This document shows, piece after piece, positions 8,830 through 18,286 of a DNA stretch of 64,000 nt. The DNA lies in NCBI RefSeq assembly GCF_000723205.1, contig NZ_HG315671.1:1461351-1525350 (forward strand). Reading direction: 5' to 3'. The notes beneath the pieces were generated by a model. That model was not told where the DNA came from. It saw nothing but the letters and a program-made list of their open reading frames with translations, and ran no database searches. Origin of the DNA: Formosa agariphila KMM 3901. Lineage in GTDB: Bacteria > Bacteroidota > Bacteroidia > Flavobacteriales > Flavobacteriaceae. Both the position numbers and the translations under genes were made by a program. Each line of letters starts with the position of its first letter. Within the stretch, counting starts at the first letter, position 1.

Positions 8830-9066
8830 TTAGTTAGAACTATATAAATGTCCTGAAGTAAAATTGGAATGTTTAAAATTTTTATCGTCTGTGTCTAAAA
8901 CGTTAAAATTTGAAAGACGTTCGTTTTCGGCTTTTAATTTATAGGTATTTCGTATTCCTAAAATTAATAATACTAAAAAGATTATTACAGATAGGGCTAA
9001 CCCAATTATAATAGTCTTTTCTACAGTTAAAAGCCCGATTTTGGTTAATAGTTCGGTTTGAAACAT
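8830..9066 (-). CDS. Small single-pass membrane protein of unknown function
   Basis: A 78-residue protein with one strong transmembrane helix (about residues 17-40, TIIIGLALSVIIFLVLLILGI) and a polar, probably cytoplasmic tail (TYKLKAENERLSNFNVLD...). I recognise no domain. The start is the ATG at 9064-9066. It reads in the same direction as the metallo-hydrolase upstream, 76 bp away, and shares the terminator at 8773-8810. It has a coherent membrane-protein pattern, so it is probably real. Confidence 0.55.
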   Translation of the reverse strand: MFQTELLTKIGLLTVEKTIIIGLALSVIIFLVLLILGIRNTYKLKAENERLSNFNVLDTDDKNFKHSNFTSGHLYSSN

Positions 9067-9142
9067 GATAGGTTATTTTATATTAGACTAATAGCGAGGT
9101 AAATATAAAATAAAATATCTAAAACATAAAAATTATAAAGAC

Positions 9143-9913
9143 TTAATTTTCTGGATACCAGTTAAGTAATGTAACTTTTATAGATTTATTCTTAGCATCT
9201 ATTAATGTTTTAAATTGATTAACATCGCTTAAACCATTAGTACCACGATAATGGTAAGGAATAACTTCTTTTGGTTTAAAATCTAATACCGCACTTGCTG
9301 CACTTTCTACAGGCATGGTATACGGTAAATTCATACAAACAAAAGCGATATCAATATTTTTTAAGCTACGCATTTCTGGAATATCTTCTGTATCACCCGA
9401 AATATAAATACGTTCGTCGTAATTGTTTAAAATGTATCCATTTCCACGACCTTTAGCATGAAATTTAAGCGCTTCTGGTCGCAAATTGTACATTGGGATA
9501 GCTTCAATTTTTAAGTGAGCATACTGTTTGGTTTCACCATTACTAATAACTATAGTTTGCTGTCTTAAGTTATCGGTGAATTTATCGGCTACAGCTTGAG
9601 GAGCAAAAATTTTGGTATGTTGCTTGACAATTCCTTCTACAGTTTCTAAATTTAAATGATCTCCATGAATATCTGTAATCAAAATTAAATCGGGTTCGTT
9701 TTGTCCTTTAAAAGCATCTACACCTCCAACAGGATCTACGTAGATGGTTTTATCGTCTATTTGCAAAATATAAGTAGCGTGAGAAATGGGAGTGATTTTA
9801 GTATTATGCTCTTGTTCAAGCATTGTTTCAGGCTCTGTGAATTGAGTTGCAGGCTTAAAGCTGATTAATGTTGCTGCAACAATAAATAAGCTAAATAGAT
9901 ATTTGTGTTTCAT
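9143..9913 (-). CDS. Exported MBL-fold metal-dependent hydrolase
   Basis: A 256-residue metallo-beta-lactamase-fold protein related to the UPF0173/UlaG group. An N-terminal signal peptide (MKHKYLFSLFIVAATLISF) suggests export to the periplasm. The metal motif is TDIHGDHL in place of the usual THxHxDH, so the first His of the HxHxDH pattern is changed to Asp, while the second His, Asp and last His remain. Later ligand segments are YISGDTEDIPE (Asp) and EVIPYHYRGTNG (His). The substrate is unknown. It lies 38 bp after the arginase-fold gene on the same strand. Confidence 0.8.
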   Translation of the reverse strand: MKHKYLFSLFIVAATLISFKPATQFTEPETMLEQEHNTKITPISHATYILQIDDKTIYVDPVGGVDAFKGQNEPDLILITDIHGDHLNLETVEGIVKQHTKIFAPQAVADKFTDNLRQQTIVISNGETKQYAHLKIEAIPMYNLRPEALKFHAKGRGNGYILNNYDERIYISGDTEDIPEMRSLKNIDIAFVCMNLPYTMPVESAASAVLDFKPKEVIPYHYRGTNGLSDVNQFKTLIDAKNKSIKVTLLNWYPEN

Positions 9914-9951
9914 GATTTTAAGATTTAAATAATAGATGAATACTGTGCGAC

Positions 9952-10971
9952 TTATTTGGAATGTGCTTGAATAAAATCTGTAATTAAATAGGTGTTTAAA
10001 CTACCAATGTGTTCGGTGTTTAGATCTGTTACTTGAGTTTTATAGATGTGCAAATATTGAACATGTTCTTGCTTTCCAAAGTAATGTACAAATTGCCGTA
10101 CTTTTTTTAAACTAAATCCTCCAATGCATGTTGGTTTATTTGTTACTTCTTCTATGGTGTTACAATCTATTTCAATTCCAATTGGTTTGTCTTCCACATA
10201 AGATAATGCCCGTTTCATTTCTTTTTTGAAAGATGTGGTTTGTCTTATTTCCATAGCATCATAAGAACTAAAATGAATATGATTCAATTTCGTTATAGTT
10301 TTTAAAATGGTATTGGAGAGGTGAATTTCTTGTAAACCAAACATAAAGTAGGTGTCTAGAAATCCTTCAGAAAATGCGTAAGTAAAGCCGTTTCTGCTGT
10401 GTCTGCCTTCTTCTGGTTTAAAATTACTATGTGTGTCTAAATTTATAGCACTTATTTGTGTGTTTGCCGCAAGTGCACTACCTTTAATATTACCATAAGC
10501 ATTATTAGGACCGCCACCAATAACAATAGGTGTTTTACCTGCTTTTTTTATGGTATAAATTAAATGGGTTACATGTTTATCTATTTTAGATACAATTTTT
10601 CTAGCTTTAGAGAGTTGTTTATCTATGGAGCAATCTAACTCATTAATTTTAGTAAGTTCTTTTTCGAAACATAAATGTCCTAGAATTAATACATGCTCTG
10701 GATTAGTAAATTCGTTTTTTTGAATATTTAAGAGAGATTTTAAGGTGTCTTCCCAAATAGACGATGTTTTTCTAGTACCAAGGTTAGCGAAATCACCAAT
10801 GGTTTCTGGTAATCCAATTAAAACGTATTTAACATCTAAAGTTTCCAAATGCTCGTATATATTGCAGGCTGGAGGACATAAGTGAACATGCTCTCCAAAT
10901 TTAGATTCGAAAGCACGAATGTTTAAAAGTCTTGAAAGATCAGAATTGTTAAAAAAAACAAGTTTATCCAT
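9952..10971 (-). CDS. Formimidoylglutamase-like protein (arginase fold) lacking several metal ligands
   Basis: A 339-residue protein of the arginase/agmatinase/formimidoylglutamase superfamily. Overall pattern and the nearby hutI suggest an origin in histidine degradation (HutG releases glutamate and formamide). The three metal-binding blocks are degenerate. GGGP at 152-155 has Pro where the family has the ligand His. DTHSN at 179-183 keeps Asp179 and His181 but has Asn183 for Asp. EIDCN at 267-271 keeps Asp269 but has Asn271 for Asp. Three of the six dimanganese ligands are therefore lost and catalysis is doubtful. The frame is intact, so it is a maintained protein, not a pseudogene. It may be a regulatory or binding paralogue. 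Confidence 0.75.
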   Translation of the reverse strand: MDKLVFFNNSDLSRLLNIRAFESKFGEHVHLCPPACNIYEHLETLDVKYVLIGLPETIGDFANLGTRKTSSIWEDTLKSLLNIQKNEFTNPEHVLILGHLCFEKELTKINELDCSIDKQLSKARKIVSKIDKHVTHLIYTIKKAGKTPIVIGGGPNNAYGNIKGSALAANTQISAINLDTHSNFKPEEGRHSRNGFTYAFSEGFLDTYFMFGLQEIHLSNTILKTITKLNHIHFSSYDAMEIRQTTSFKKEMKRALSYVEDKPIGIEIDCNTIEEVTNKPTCIGGFSLKKVRQFVHYFGKQEHVQYLHIYKTQVTDLNTEHIGSLNTYLITDFIQAHSK

Positions 10972-11102
10972 TATAAATACGGTTAATTAAAACTTAAAAA
11001 TAAAGTTTTTTTTGTTTTAAGAACTTAAATTTAATATTATTAAAAATAATTAAAACCAAGAACTGAATAAGCAGTTAGAAATTAAGAAATTATAAACAAA
11101 CT

Positions 11103-11987
11103 ATGGAACAAAATACATCTAATAACGGATTAAAAGTAGCTTTAGGGATCGCTTTAGTTTTATTTTTAGGAACTGCGTTTTATACCTTCGATTTAATGAA
11201 GAAGAAGAATGAAACAGAGGCACAACTTAAAGAAGAGAAGCAATTGGTGATGACAGATTTAAGTAATATGGCTAAGCAATACGACCAAGCTATAAGCGAG
11301 AACGACATAGCTAATAATAATTTAATTGAGGCTAGAGGTCGTATTCAAGGATTAATGGATTCTCTTGAAATTTCTGAAACTAACGTAAAAAGCTTATGGA
11401 AATACAAGCAACAATATTTAAATATGCAAAAGGAGATGAATGCCTTGTTAGCAGAAAACGATAAGTTAAAATCTGAAAACAATATGCTAGCGACTTCTTT
11501 AGACAGCACGCGAACTCGATTGGAAGAACGCAATGTATTTACAGACTCATTACTTGTTCAAAATACTGCATTAGCAGAAGTCATGGAAAGTGCTGCTGTT
11601 TTAAATACTGTTGGTTTAAAAGGTTTTGGAGTTATAGAACGTAATTCAGGAAAATTAATACCAACAGAACGTGCTAGACGTACCGATAAACTTCGTGTTT
11701 GTTTTACAATTGCACAAAATAATCTTGTACAATCTGGAGATCAAGAATTATATATACAGGTTATTGATCCAAATAATAATGTATTAGGTGTTAATGAACA
11801 AGTTATTTTTGGAGAGAAATCTTTAAATTATAGTATGATTAGTCGATTTAATTATGAGAGTACAAGTTTAGATGTTTGCGAATTTGTTACTTCTAGAGAT
11901 GATGAGAAGTTTGGCGAAGGACGTTATATTGTTAACGTTTTTAATGCTAAATCTTTAGTGTCTTCAACAGAATTTACGCTTAAATAA
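11103..11987 (+). CDS. Membrane-anchored coiled-coil protein, conserved unknown
   Basis: A 294-residue protein with one transmembrane helix (about residues 9-30, GLKVALGIALVLFLGTAFYTF), a long coiled coil from about 33 to 160 rich in Glu, Lys and Leu, and a C-terminal beta-rich domain from about 165 with no family I can name (KGFGVIERNSGKLIPTERAR, then a segment RVCFTIAQNN). The architecture suggests an envelope protein with the C-terminal domain in the periplasm. It is a single gene ending at a strong terminator shared with hutI and divergent from the arginase-fold gene. Confidence 0.7.
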   Translation: MEQNTSNNGLKVALGIALVLFLGTAFYTFDLMKKKNETEAQLKEEKQLVMTDLSNMAKQYDQAISENDIANNNLIEARGRIQGLMDSLEISETNVKSLWKYKQQYLNMQKEMNALLAENDKLKSENNMLATSLDSTRTRLEERNVFTDSLLVQNTALAEVMESAAVLNTVGLKGFGVIERNSGKLIPTERARRTDKLRVCFTIAQNNLVQSGDQELYIQVIDPNNNVLGVNEQVIFGEKSLNYSMISRFNYESTSLDVCEFVTSRDDEKFGEGRYIVNVFNAKSLVSSTEFTLK

Positions 11988-12006
11988 AACCTAAATAAGA
12001 TTATAA

Positions 12007-12042
12007 AAAAATCCCGATTGCTGACTAGCAATCGGGATTTTT
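12007..12042. terminator. Bidirectional terminator, 16-bp stem
   Basis: AAAAATCCCGATTGCT (12007-12022) pairs perfectly with AGCAATCGGGATTTTT (12027-12042) around a GACT loop. It serves the plus-strand coiled-coil gene and minus-strand hutI. Confidence 0.9.
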
Positions 12043-12061
12043 AAGTTTGTACCTATTATTT

Positions 12062-13300
12062 TTATTCTACAATGATTCCGTTAATAATTACGGTTTCAAT
12101 ATTGTTACTTCCAAAGGCATAAGTTAAATGGTTGTATCCAGGTATTTCTTTAGTAATTATAATGTTAGCTTTTTTTCCTCGAGTAATACTTCCAAACATT
12201 TTATGAGCTCCCATAGCATATGCTCCATTAACCGTAGCTGCGTTTATAGCTTCTTCAGGTGTCATCTTCATTTTTATACATGCCGTGCTTACTACAAAAT
12301 TCATGTTTCCACTTGGTGTAGAACTAGGATTAAAATTACTAGCTATTGCTAAAGGTAAACCAGAATCTATAATTTCTCTTGCAGGAGCATATGGTGTGTT
12401 TAAAAAATATGATGATGCAGGTAAAGTAACCGGCATAGTTCTACTACTTTTTAATGCTTTTATATCTTCAGCTGTAATAAACTCAAGGTGGTCTACAGAA
12501 CGTGCATTGTATTTAACTCCCAATTCAACACCTCCCGAGGCTTTAAATTGATTTACATGTAGTTTAGGAACCATGTTGTGCTTAACACCGGCCTCTAGAA
12601 TTCTATCGGTTTCTTCTAAAGAAAAATAACCTTCCTCACAAAAAACGTCTATATATTTAGCCAATTGTTCTTTAGCAACTTCTGGTATTATGGTATTAAT
12701 AATCTCGTGTACATATCCAGATGTATTATCTTTAAAGGCTTTAGGAACTGCATGTGCACCTAAAAATGTAGGCCTAACTAAAATATTAAAATCATGTTTT
12801 AAACGTTTTATTACACGAAGCATTTTTAATTCAGATTCTAAAGTTAAACCGTAACCCGATTTAATTTCAATAGCACCTGTACCTAAACGCATAATTTCAT
12901 GTAAACGCTTTACAGATTGCTCGTACAATTCATCTTCACTTATGTGTTCAATTAATTCAGCAGAATTTAAAATATCATCGCCACTGTTAGCGGTTACTTT
13001 GTTATTTAACCCATTTATTCTATTTATAAATTCTTCTTCTCTATGTCCTGCATAAACAAGATGGGTATGAGAATCGCACCAAGCAGGTAATACCACTTTG
13101 CCAGTTGCGTCTATAGTTTTTTCTGCAATAATACCTCCAAGATTTACCATTGAACCGTATTCTACAATAGTGTCGTGTTCAATAAGAAGGTAGGCATTTT
13201 CAATTAAAGGTAACTCCTGCATGTCTTTTCCAGAAACTTTAGAAATTCCATGAGTTCGTGTTTGTATTAATTGTTTTATGTTGGTTATAAGTATAGACAT
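12062..13300 (-). CDS. hutI: Imidazolonepropionase HutI
   Basis: A 412-residue cytoplasmic amidohydrolase that opens 4-imidazolone-5-propionate to N-formimino-L-glutamate, the third step of histidine degradation. The metal site WCDSHTHLVYAGHREEEF carries His78 and His80; ALMOST all further family blocks are present, including EIKSGYGLT, LGAHAVP, HVNQFKASGGVELG, SVDHLEF and ASNFNPSSTPSGNM. Length matches the family (about 410). The product is the substrate expected of the arginase-fold gene at 9952, two genes away, but that protein looks catalytically impaired. No hutH or hutU is in the window. Confidence 0.95.
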   Translation of the reverse strand: MSILITNIKQLIQTRTHGISKVSGKDMQELPLIENAYLLIEHDTIVEYGSMVNLGGIIAEKTIDATGKVVLPAWCDSHTHLVYAGHREEEFINRINGLNNKVTANSGDDILNSAELIEHISEDELYEQSVKRLHEIMRLGTGAIEIKSGYGLTLESELKMLRVIKRLKHDFNILVRPTFLGAHAVPKAFKDNTSGYVHEIINTIIPEVAKEQLAKYIDVFCEEGYFSLEETDRILEAGVKHNMVPKLHVNQFKASGGVELGVKYNARSVDHLEFITAEDIKALKSSRTMPVTLPASSYFLNTPYAPAREIIDSGLPLAIASNFNPSSTPSGNMNFVVSTACIKMKMTPEEAINAATVNGAYAMGAHKMFGSITRGKKANIIITKEIPGYNHLTYAFGSNNIETVIINGIIVE

Positions 13301-13555
13301 TAAATTTAATTTTTATTGCTCCATAAATTTATAAAAATATATTTACTTATAGTGAATTACTAGGCATTAGGTTTTAATAAATACATGCTTTTTATCCCTT
13401 CTTTTTCAACTATAAGCTTTGAAATATTTTTTCTGAATTAATCGCTGTATAAAATATTTTATTTTCTAATATAAAATAGAATATATAAGGTCTTAAAATA
13501 AGATGAAATTCATAAATTTATCCATTGTTATAAAAGAGAAATTTGTTAGTGGTAC

Positions 13556-14128
13556 ATGATTAAAATTAGGGATTATATTGAATCTACAGTGTCTATAAGT
13601 GATGCAGATTGGAAGTTATTTTCTTCGAAGCTTAAAACAAGAACATTTAAAAAGCGAGAACGTATTTTAAATGTAGGGGAGACCGAACATTATATTTCAT
13701 TTATAAGTTCTGGTATTGCACGTTTCTTAATTCCTAACGAAGATGAAGAAAAGGATGTTACTTTCGGGTTTTGTTTCGAAAACGAATTTGTTAGTGCTTA
13801 CGATTCTTTTCTAACTAAGAAACCTTCATTATATGCGCTTGAAGCTTTATCCGATTTAACTGTTTGGAGTGTGTCTTATTCAGATCTACAAGAAGTGTAT
13901 AACAAAACTGAAGTTGGGAATCTAATTGGAAGATTATCTTCAGAACGCCTATTTTTAATAAAGTCTAAACGCGAACAATCACTTTTAAATGAAACAGCAG
14001 AACAGCGCTATCTTAATTTATTTACAGAACGACCTAATCTTATTAAGGAAATTCCTTTAAAATATATCGCTTCATATATTGGAGTAACAGCACAAGCATT
14101 AAGCAGAATAAGAAAACGAATTTCTTAA
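13556..14128 (+). CDS. Crp/Fnr family cyclic-nucleotide-binding regulator
   Basis: A 190-residue protein with an N-terminal cNMP-binding beta-roll (about 25-115) and a C-terminal helical part ending IPLKYIASYIGVTAQALSRIRKRIS, a helix-turn-helix typical of flavobacterial Crp-like regulators. The RERILNVGETEHYISFISSGIARFLI segment is the family hallmark. The phosphate-binding cassette that holds cAMP is not conserved, so it probably senses another ligand or none. It lies 59 bp upstream of the desaturase and reads the same way; regulation of that gene is plausible but not shown. Confidence 0.85.
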   Translation: MIKIRDYIESTVSISDADWKLFSSKLKTRTFKKRERILNVGETEHYISFISSGIARFLIPNEDEEKDVTFGFCFENEFVSAYDSFLTKKPSLYALEALSDLTVWSVSYSDLQEVYNKTEVGNLIGRLSSERLFLIKSKREQSLLNETAEQRYLNLFTERPNLIKEIPLKYIASYIGVTAQALSRIRKRIS

Positions 14129-14187
14129 CCTATGTTCAGAATAAAATCTTAATTATTTTGGTTCTTTGTTATTATAAAATATAGCAA

Positions 14188-14946
14188 ATGACAATTATTA
14201 TCTTCATGATTATTCTATGGTATTCAGGTTTGTTTTTTCAGACGTTTTTCCTTCATAGATATGCAGCACATCAAACATATAAAATGTCTCGTTTAGGCGA
14301 AAAAGTGTGTTTTGTATTAACTTGGGTGTGTCAAGGTTCAAACTATTTAAGTGCTTATGGTTATGGTGTTATGCACCGTATGCATCATGCTTACGCAGAT
14401 ACAGAAAAAGATCCACATTCACCAAAATACGATAGTAATGTATTTTCAATGATGTGGCGTACTAAGAATATTTATCAAGATATTAATAATCAACGTGTAG
14501 ATGTAGATGCTAAATTCACCAAGAATGTACCGCAGTGGAAACGCTTCGATACTTTTGCAAGTTCTCGTGTGTCGCGATTAGTTTGGGCAGGTTTATATGT
14601 GGCGTTTTTTGTGTTTTTTGCAGACGCATGGTGGCAGTGGTTGTTTTTGCCAGTGGCTTTCTTTATGGCGCCTATTCACGGTGTAATTATTAATTGGTTT
14701 GCACACATTTACGGCTATGTAAACTTTAAAGTAAGCGATACATCTAAAAATTTATTCCCTTTCGATTTTTTAATGATGGGTGAAGGCTACCATAATAATC
14801 ACCATAAATTTGGTGGTCGTGCTAACTTTGGTGGCGTACGTTGGTACGAATTAGATGTTACTTATGGTATAATGAAAGTGCTTAATGCTTTTGGATTTAT
14901 TAAGATTAAGAAAAGTGCCTTAGTTCCTGTTAAGCGCGAAGTATAA
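14188..14946 (+). CDS. Acyl-CoA/fatty-acid desaturase (delta-9 type)
   Basis: A 252-residue integral-membrane di-iron desaturase that would introduce a double bond into acyl chains to adjust membrane fluidity. All three histidine boxes are present: HRYAAH at 23-28, HRMHH at 63-67 and HNNHH near residue 200 (in GEGYHNNHHKFGG). About four hydrophobic helices are visible. It is shorter than eukaryotic relatives but normal for Bacteroidota. It may form an operon with the Crp-like gene upstream. It ends directly against the convergent lipoprotein gene (stops adjoin at 14946/14947). Confidence 0.9.
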   Translation: MTIIIFMIILWYSGLFFQTFFLHRYAAHQTYKMSRLGEKVCFVLTWVCQGSNYLSAYGYGVMHRMHHAYADTEKDPHSPKYDSNVFSMMWRTKNIYQDINNQRVDVDAKFTKNVPQWKRFDTFASSRVSRLVWAGLYVAFFVFFADAWWQWLFLPVAFFMAPIHGVIINWFAHIYGYVNFKVSDTSKNLFPFDFLMMGEGYHNNHHKFGGRANFGGVRWYELDVTYGIMKVLNAFGFIKIKKSALVPVKREV

Positions 14947-15582
14947 TTAATACGTTATTTGTCTGTAAACTCTAAGTATACTATCAGATTTTGTATGCCT
15001 TTTTTCTAAAGTAATACAGTTGTTCTTTTCATCAGTTTTCAGACAGGTAATCGCAATAGAATCTATAACCGTATCTGTTGTATCTTTAATAACAATACTC
15101 TGTAAGGTTTCATTATTATAATTATAATAGTGCGTATTAAAAGTTTTAAAATGGTCTACTTCCTTTAAAATCTTACCATTTTTAGAATAGTATACTATTT
15201 TCTCATTTTGCTTATACTTCTTTTGCGAGTAACAACTTATGCGTTCTCTATGTTTTGTTTTCCATCGGGTTTTACAATAATAATTAGGTAAATCTGGATG
15301 CGTTTGTTTTTCAAAAAACAATTTCTTTTCTGTGGTTTGTATAGTATCCTTATTGTTATTTAATGTAAAAGACGACTCAACCCTTCCGTTTTTTGTAAAG
15401 TTTAAATGTTTTTCTGTGTGTAAAATTGAGTCTGTATTGCCGGTTATCAGTACGGTTTTTTCAACCATATATTGAACCTCTTGTAAATTATGTTTCTTAA
15501 AATAAGATACAGAACTACACGAATAGAGACTTGTAAGTACTATTAGTAATAGACTTGAAATATGTAATCTATTCCGTTTCAT
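14947..15582 (-). CDS. Lipoprotein of unknown function
   Basis: A 211-residue protein with a signal peptide ending in a lipobox (LTSLYSC, lipidated Cys22). The mature part is rich in Lys, Thr and beta-forming segments with repeats of a TEKxLxF pattern, which suggests a toast-rack or MORN-like repeat protein, but I recognise no family. The start is the ATG at 15580-15582. It is a single gene. Its stop adjoins the desaturase stop without any intergenic terminator. Confidence 0.65.
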   Translation of the reverse strand: MKRNRLHISSLLLIVLTSLYSCSSVSYFKKHNLQEVQYMVEKTVLITGNTDSILHTEKHLNFTKNGRVESSFTLNNNKDTIQTTEKKLFFEKQTHPDLPNYYCKTRWKTKHRERISCYSQKKYKQNEKIVYYSKNGKILKEVDHFKTFNTHYYNYNNETLQSIVIKDTTDTVIDSIAITCLKTDEKNNCITLEKRHTKSDSILRVYRQITY

Positions 15583-15665
15583 AATTATAAATATAACGGA
15601 AATTATTTACATGACACACCTTAAAATTAGACCTATAATACTCTAGTTCCGTTTTATGATTTGTT

Positions 15666-15757
15666 TTAGGGAGTTCCTTTTTTTGAATAAAAAAGTCGGG
15701 CTTTACGCTATATCTTTTTATTGAAAAGTATAAAAAGGATGCCGCTGCAATCCCTAA
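15666..15757 (-). ncRNA. Structured RNA-like element, copy B
   Basis: On the minus strand the element starts TTAGGGA (15757-15751) and ends TCCCTAA (15672-15666), a perfect 7-bp closing stem. Inside are GGATTGCAGCGGCATCC (15753-15737), then AAAAAGATATA, then AAAGCCCGACTTTTTT. All match the core of the element at 6744-6846, while the closing stems differ in sequence but both still pair, which argues for a conserved structure. It begins about 2 bp after the stop of the MFS gene 15759-16982 and may be its 3' UTR or terminator. Confidence 0.45.
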
Positions 15758-15758
15758 C

Positions 15759-16982
15759 TCAATGCCATTTAAGATTAAATCGTCTGTATAAAATATGGCG
15801 TTTCATTAAAATAAATGTTGCGAGAGATAAACTACCGCAAATAGAAAACCCTAAAAATAGAGGTAAGGCTGTATCCGTCATAAAACTACCAATAAACGTT
15901 GCAATAGGAATAGCAATTAATGTGGCCATAAAGCCCGTTATAGCTGCTCCAATACCAGCAATATGCCCAATAGGCTCCATGGCAATAGCTCTAATATTTC
16001 CAAAAATAAAACCTAACGAAAAGAATATTCCAACCAAAAATGGTAATAACACTGTTAATTCAGGATTAGGTTTGTTCCAGAATAGAATGGCATATATAGT
16101 AGATATTAAACTAAATATACATAACGCTATAAAAGCTAAGCGACGCATTCCAATACGTACTACTAACGTACCGTTCAATAAAGTAGATAAACCTATAGAT
16201 GTTGCCAGACCAGCAAACACATACGGGAATTTATCTCCCAAACCATATTGGTCTTCAAACACGTGTTGAGACGAACTCAAATAGACCATAAAAGCACCGG
16301 TAATAAAACCAGAAACCACTGTAAAAGCCATAGCTTCTTTGTGTCTCACTAATTCTTTAAAACCTTTTACATAAACGTGTCTGTTAAAAGGGATTTTAAA
16401 CTCAGGATGTAAGGTTTCTTTCTGTCGTTTCCAAAACCAAATGGTAACCACAATAGCAAAAAAGATTTGCGTATAAAATATAGTTTGCCAATTGAAATGA
16501 GACAAGATAAACTGTCCTAGCGCTGGTGCAATTACTGGAACGAGAATAAAAAAAGCGGTTACAAACGACATCATCCGTGCCATATAATCTCCTTTATGAG
16601 AATCTCTAATTATAGAAATACAAATTGTTCTTGGTGCAGCTAATCCAATACCTTGAAATACACGTCCAATTAGCATCGCTTCTAAAGACGTGGAAAATAT
16701 ACAAACCAAACTAGCTATAATAAAAATACCGAAACCGGCATACATTAACGGCTTTCTTCCAAAACTGTCAGATAAAGGACCTAGAATTAACTGTCCAATT
16801 CCAAACCCAAGAAAAATCATGGTAACTAACGACTGTAAATCGGTACTGTTTTGATTACCAATTGCTATCCCGATTTCTGGAAAAGCAGGTAATAATGCGT
16901 CTATAGCAAGTGCTACAATAGACATTAGGGAAGCCATTAACGCAACAAACTCAAATTGGTATTTCTTTGTGGTATTTTGCAT
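15759..16982 (-). CDS. Bcr/CflA-family multidrug efflux MFS transporter
   Basis: A 407-residue inner-membrane drug:H+ antiporter with about 12 helices. ALAIDALLPAFPEIG in helix 1, then GQLILGPLSDSFGRKPLMYAG (the loop 2-3 motif GPLSDxxGRKP) and GLAAPRTICISIIRD match the Bcr/CflA group, which exports bicyclomycin, chloramphenicol and similar compounds. The start is the ATG at 16980-16982. The stop (TGA, 15759-15761) adjoins the structured element copy B. The physiological substrate is unknown. Confidence 0.88.
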   Translation of the reverse strand: MQNTTKKYQFEFVALMASLMSIVALAIDALLPAFPEIGIAIGNQNSTDLQSLVTMIFLGFGIGQLILGPLSDSFGRKPLMYAGFGIFIIASLVCIFSTSLEAMLIGRVFQGIGLAAPRTICISIIRDSHKGDYMARMMSFVTAFFILVPVIAPALGQFILSHFNWQTIFYTQIFFAIVVTIWFWKRQKETLHPEFKIPFNRHVYVKGFKELVRHKEAMAFTVVSGFITGAFMVYLSSSQHVFEDQYGLGDKFPYVFAGLATSIGLSTLLNGTLVVRIGMRRLAFIALCIFSLISTIYAILFWNKPNPELTVLLPFLVGIFFSLGFIFGNIRAIAMEPIGHIAGIGAAITGFMATLIAIPIATFIGSFMTDTALPLFLGFSICGSLSLATFILMKRHILYRRFNLKWH

Positions 16983-17147
16983 CAGGCAAAAGTAGTGTTT
17001 CCACTGCTTTTAAATAGATAATTTTACTTTATTAGTTAGTCGCTTTACAATTAATAATTTAAATGCATTTTGAATTGCTCTTTTATAAAAAAATAAAATT
17101 AAATGTTCTTAAAATTTAAAAAATCGACAATTAGAAAGTGTGCGTTT

Positions 17148-18143
17148 CTATAAGTCTAATTTTAATTCGTTAAGATTTTTGTTTATAAATTGTAATTCTT
17201 CAGCAGATAATTTTACATCAATAGCTTTAGCATTAGAAATAGATTGTTCTGCATTTCTAGCACCTGCCAATGCAATAGTAATTCCTGGTTGTTCTATGGT
17301 CCATCTTAAAACTAATTGCGATAATGAAATATTTTTATCTTCGGCTAACGGTCTTAACGTGTCTAAAAAATGAGCCGTTTGTTTTATATTTTCATCTTTA
17401 AAGAATGCTAATCCTTTTCTATGGTCACCTTCAGAAAAGGTATGACCAGCCTTCATTTTGCCAGTTAGTAGACCACGTTGCAGCGGACTATAAGCTAAAA
17501 TAGAGGTGTTGTTTTTTAGTACATAAGGTATTAGTTCCGACTCAATTCCACGATTTACCATACTATATGGTACTTGGTTCGACACAATATCGACATACTG
17601 TTTTGCTTCTTTAAGTTGGTCTACATTGTAATTGGAAACACCTGCATAACGTACTTTACCGTCTTTTATAAGTTGAGCAACAGCCTCCATAGTTTCTTGA
17701 ATTTTGGTGGTTTTATCAGGCCAATGAATTTGGTATAAATCGATATAATCTGTGCCTAAACGTTTTAAACTATCTTCGCATTCTTTTATAATACTGGCTT
17801 TACTCGAGTTTTTATAAATAGCAATGTCTTTACCATCATTATCTTGAGAGTTTACATAAAATTCACCATCGGTAGCGTCCCAACGCAATCCGTATTTGGT
17901 TACAATTTGTACTTGGTCTCTCGGTAAATCTTTAATAGCTTCACCTACAATTTTTTCACTATGTCCCATACCATAAATGGGCGCAGTATCTATAGATGTT
18001 ACAGCATAATCGAATGCCGATTGCATGGCTTTTACGGCATCATTTTGTTCTGTGCCACCCCACATCCAACCACCGGCAGCCCAAGCTCCAAAAGTGATTG
18101 CTGATAATTTTAAATCTGAATTTCCAAGTGTTCTATACTCCAT
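17148..18143 (-). CDS. Aldo/keto reductase
   Basis: A 331-residue NADPH-dependent TIM-barrel oxidoreductase. The catalytic tetrad is visible: Asp and Tyr in SIDTAPIYGMGHSE (near 52 and 57), Lys in QIVTKYGLRWD (near 84) and His in DLYQIHWPDK (near 140). The C-terminal cofactor segment IALAGARNAEQSISNAKA is also present. It resembles the YghZ/Tas/IolS group of general aldehyde reductases. It is a single gene, divergent from the ABC exporter. The substrate is unknown. Confidence 0.9.
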   Translation of the reverse strand: MEYRTLGNSDLKLSAITFGAWAAGGWMWGGTEQNDAVKAMQSAFDYAVTSIDTAPIYGMGHSEKIVGEAIKDLPRDQVQIVTKYGLRWDATDGEFYVNSQDNDGKDIAIYKNSSKASIIKECEDSLKRLGTDYIDLYQIHWPDKTTKIQETMEAVAQLIKDGKVRYAGVSNYNVDQLKEAKQYVDIVSNQVPYSMVNRGIESELIPYVLKNNTSILAYSPLQRGLLTGKMKAGHTFSEGDHRKGLAFFKDENIKQTAHFLDTLRPLAEDKNISLSQLVLRWTIEQPGITIALAGARNAEQSISNAKAIDVKLSAEELQFINKNLNELKLDL

Positions 18144-18286
18144 AATAAGTGATTTGTTTAAGACGGTTCAAGTTAATAATTACATTATAAACATGTAAGC
18201 CTTTTATGAAACTCTTAATATTAATTTTCTTCTTTAATGCTAAATAGTTTAGTCAGTAAAATTATCTTTACACCCTAAATAAAAAT

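Noticed and set aside
9143-9913. The metallo-hydrolase as a beta-lactamase resistance gene
   Set aside because: Its fold and signal peptide fit the UlaG/UPF0173-like group, and its HxHxDH motif is altered; nothing supports antibiotic resistance.
15721-16269. A 182-codon plus-strand frame over the Bcr/CflA gene
   Set aside because: It is antisense to a well-supported transporter gene and reads as low-complexity basic sequence.
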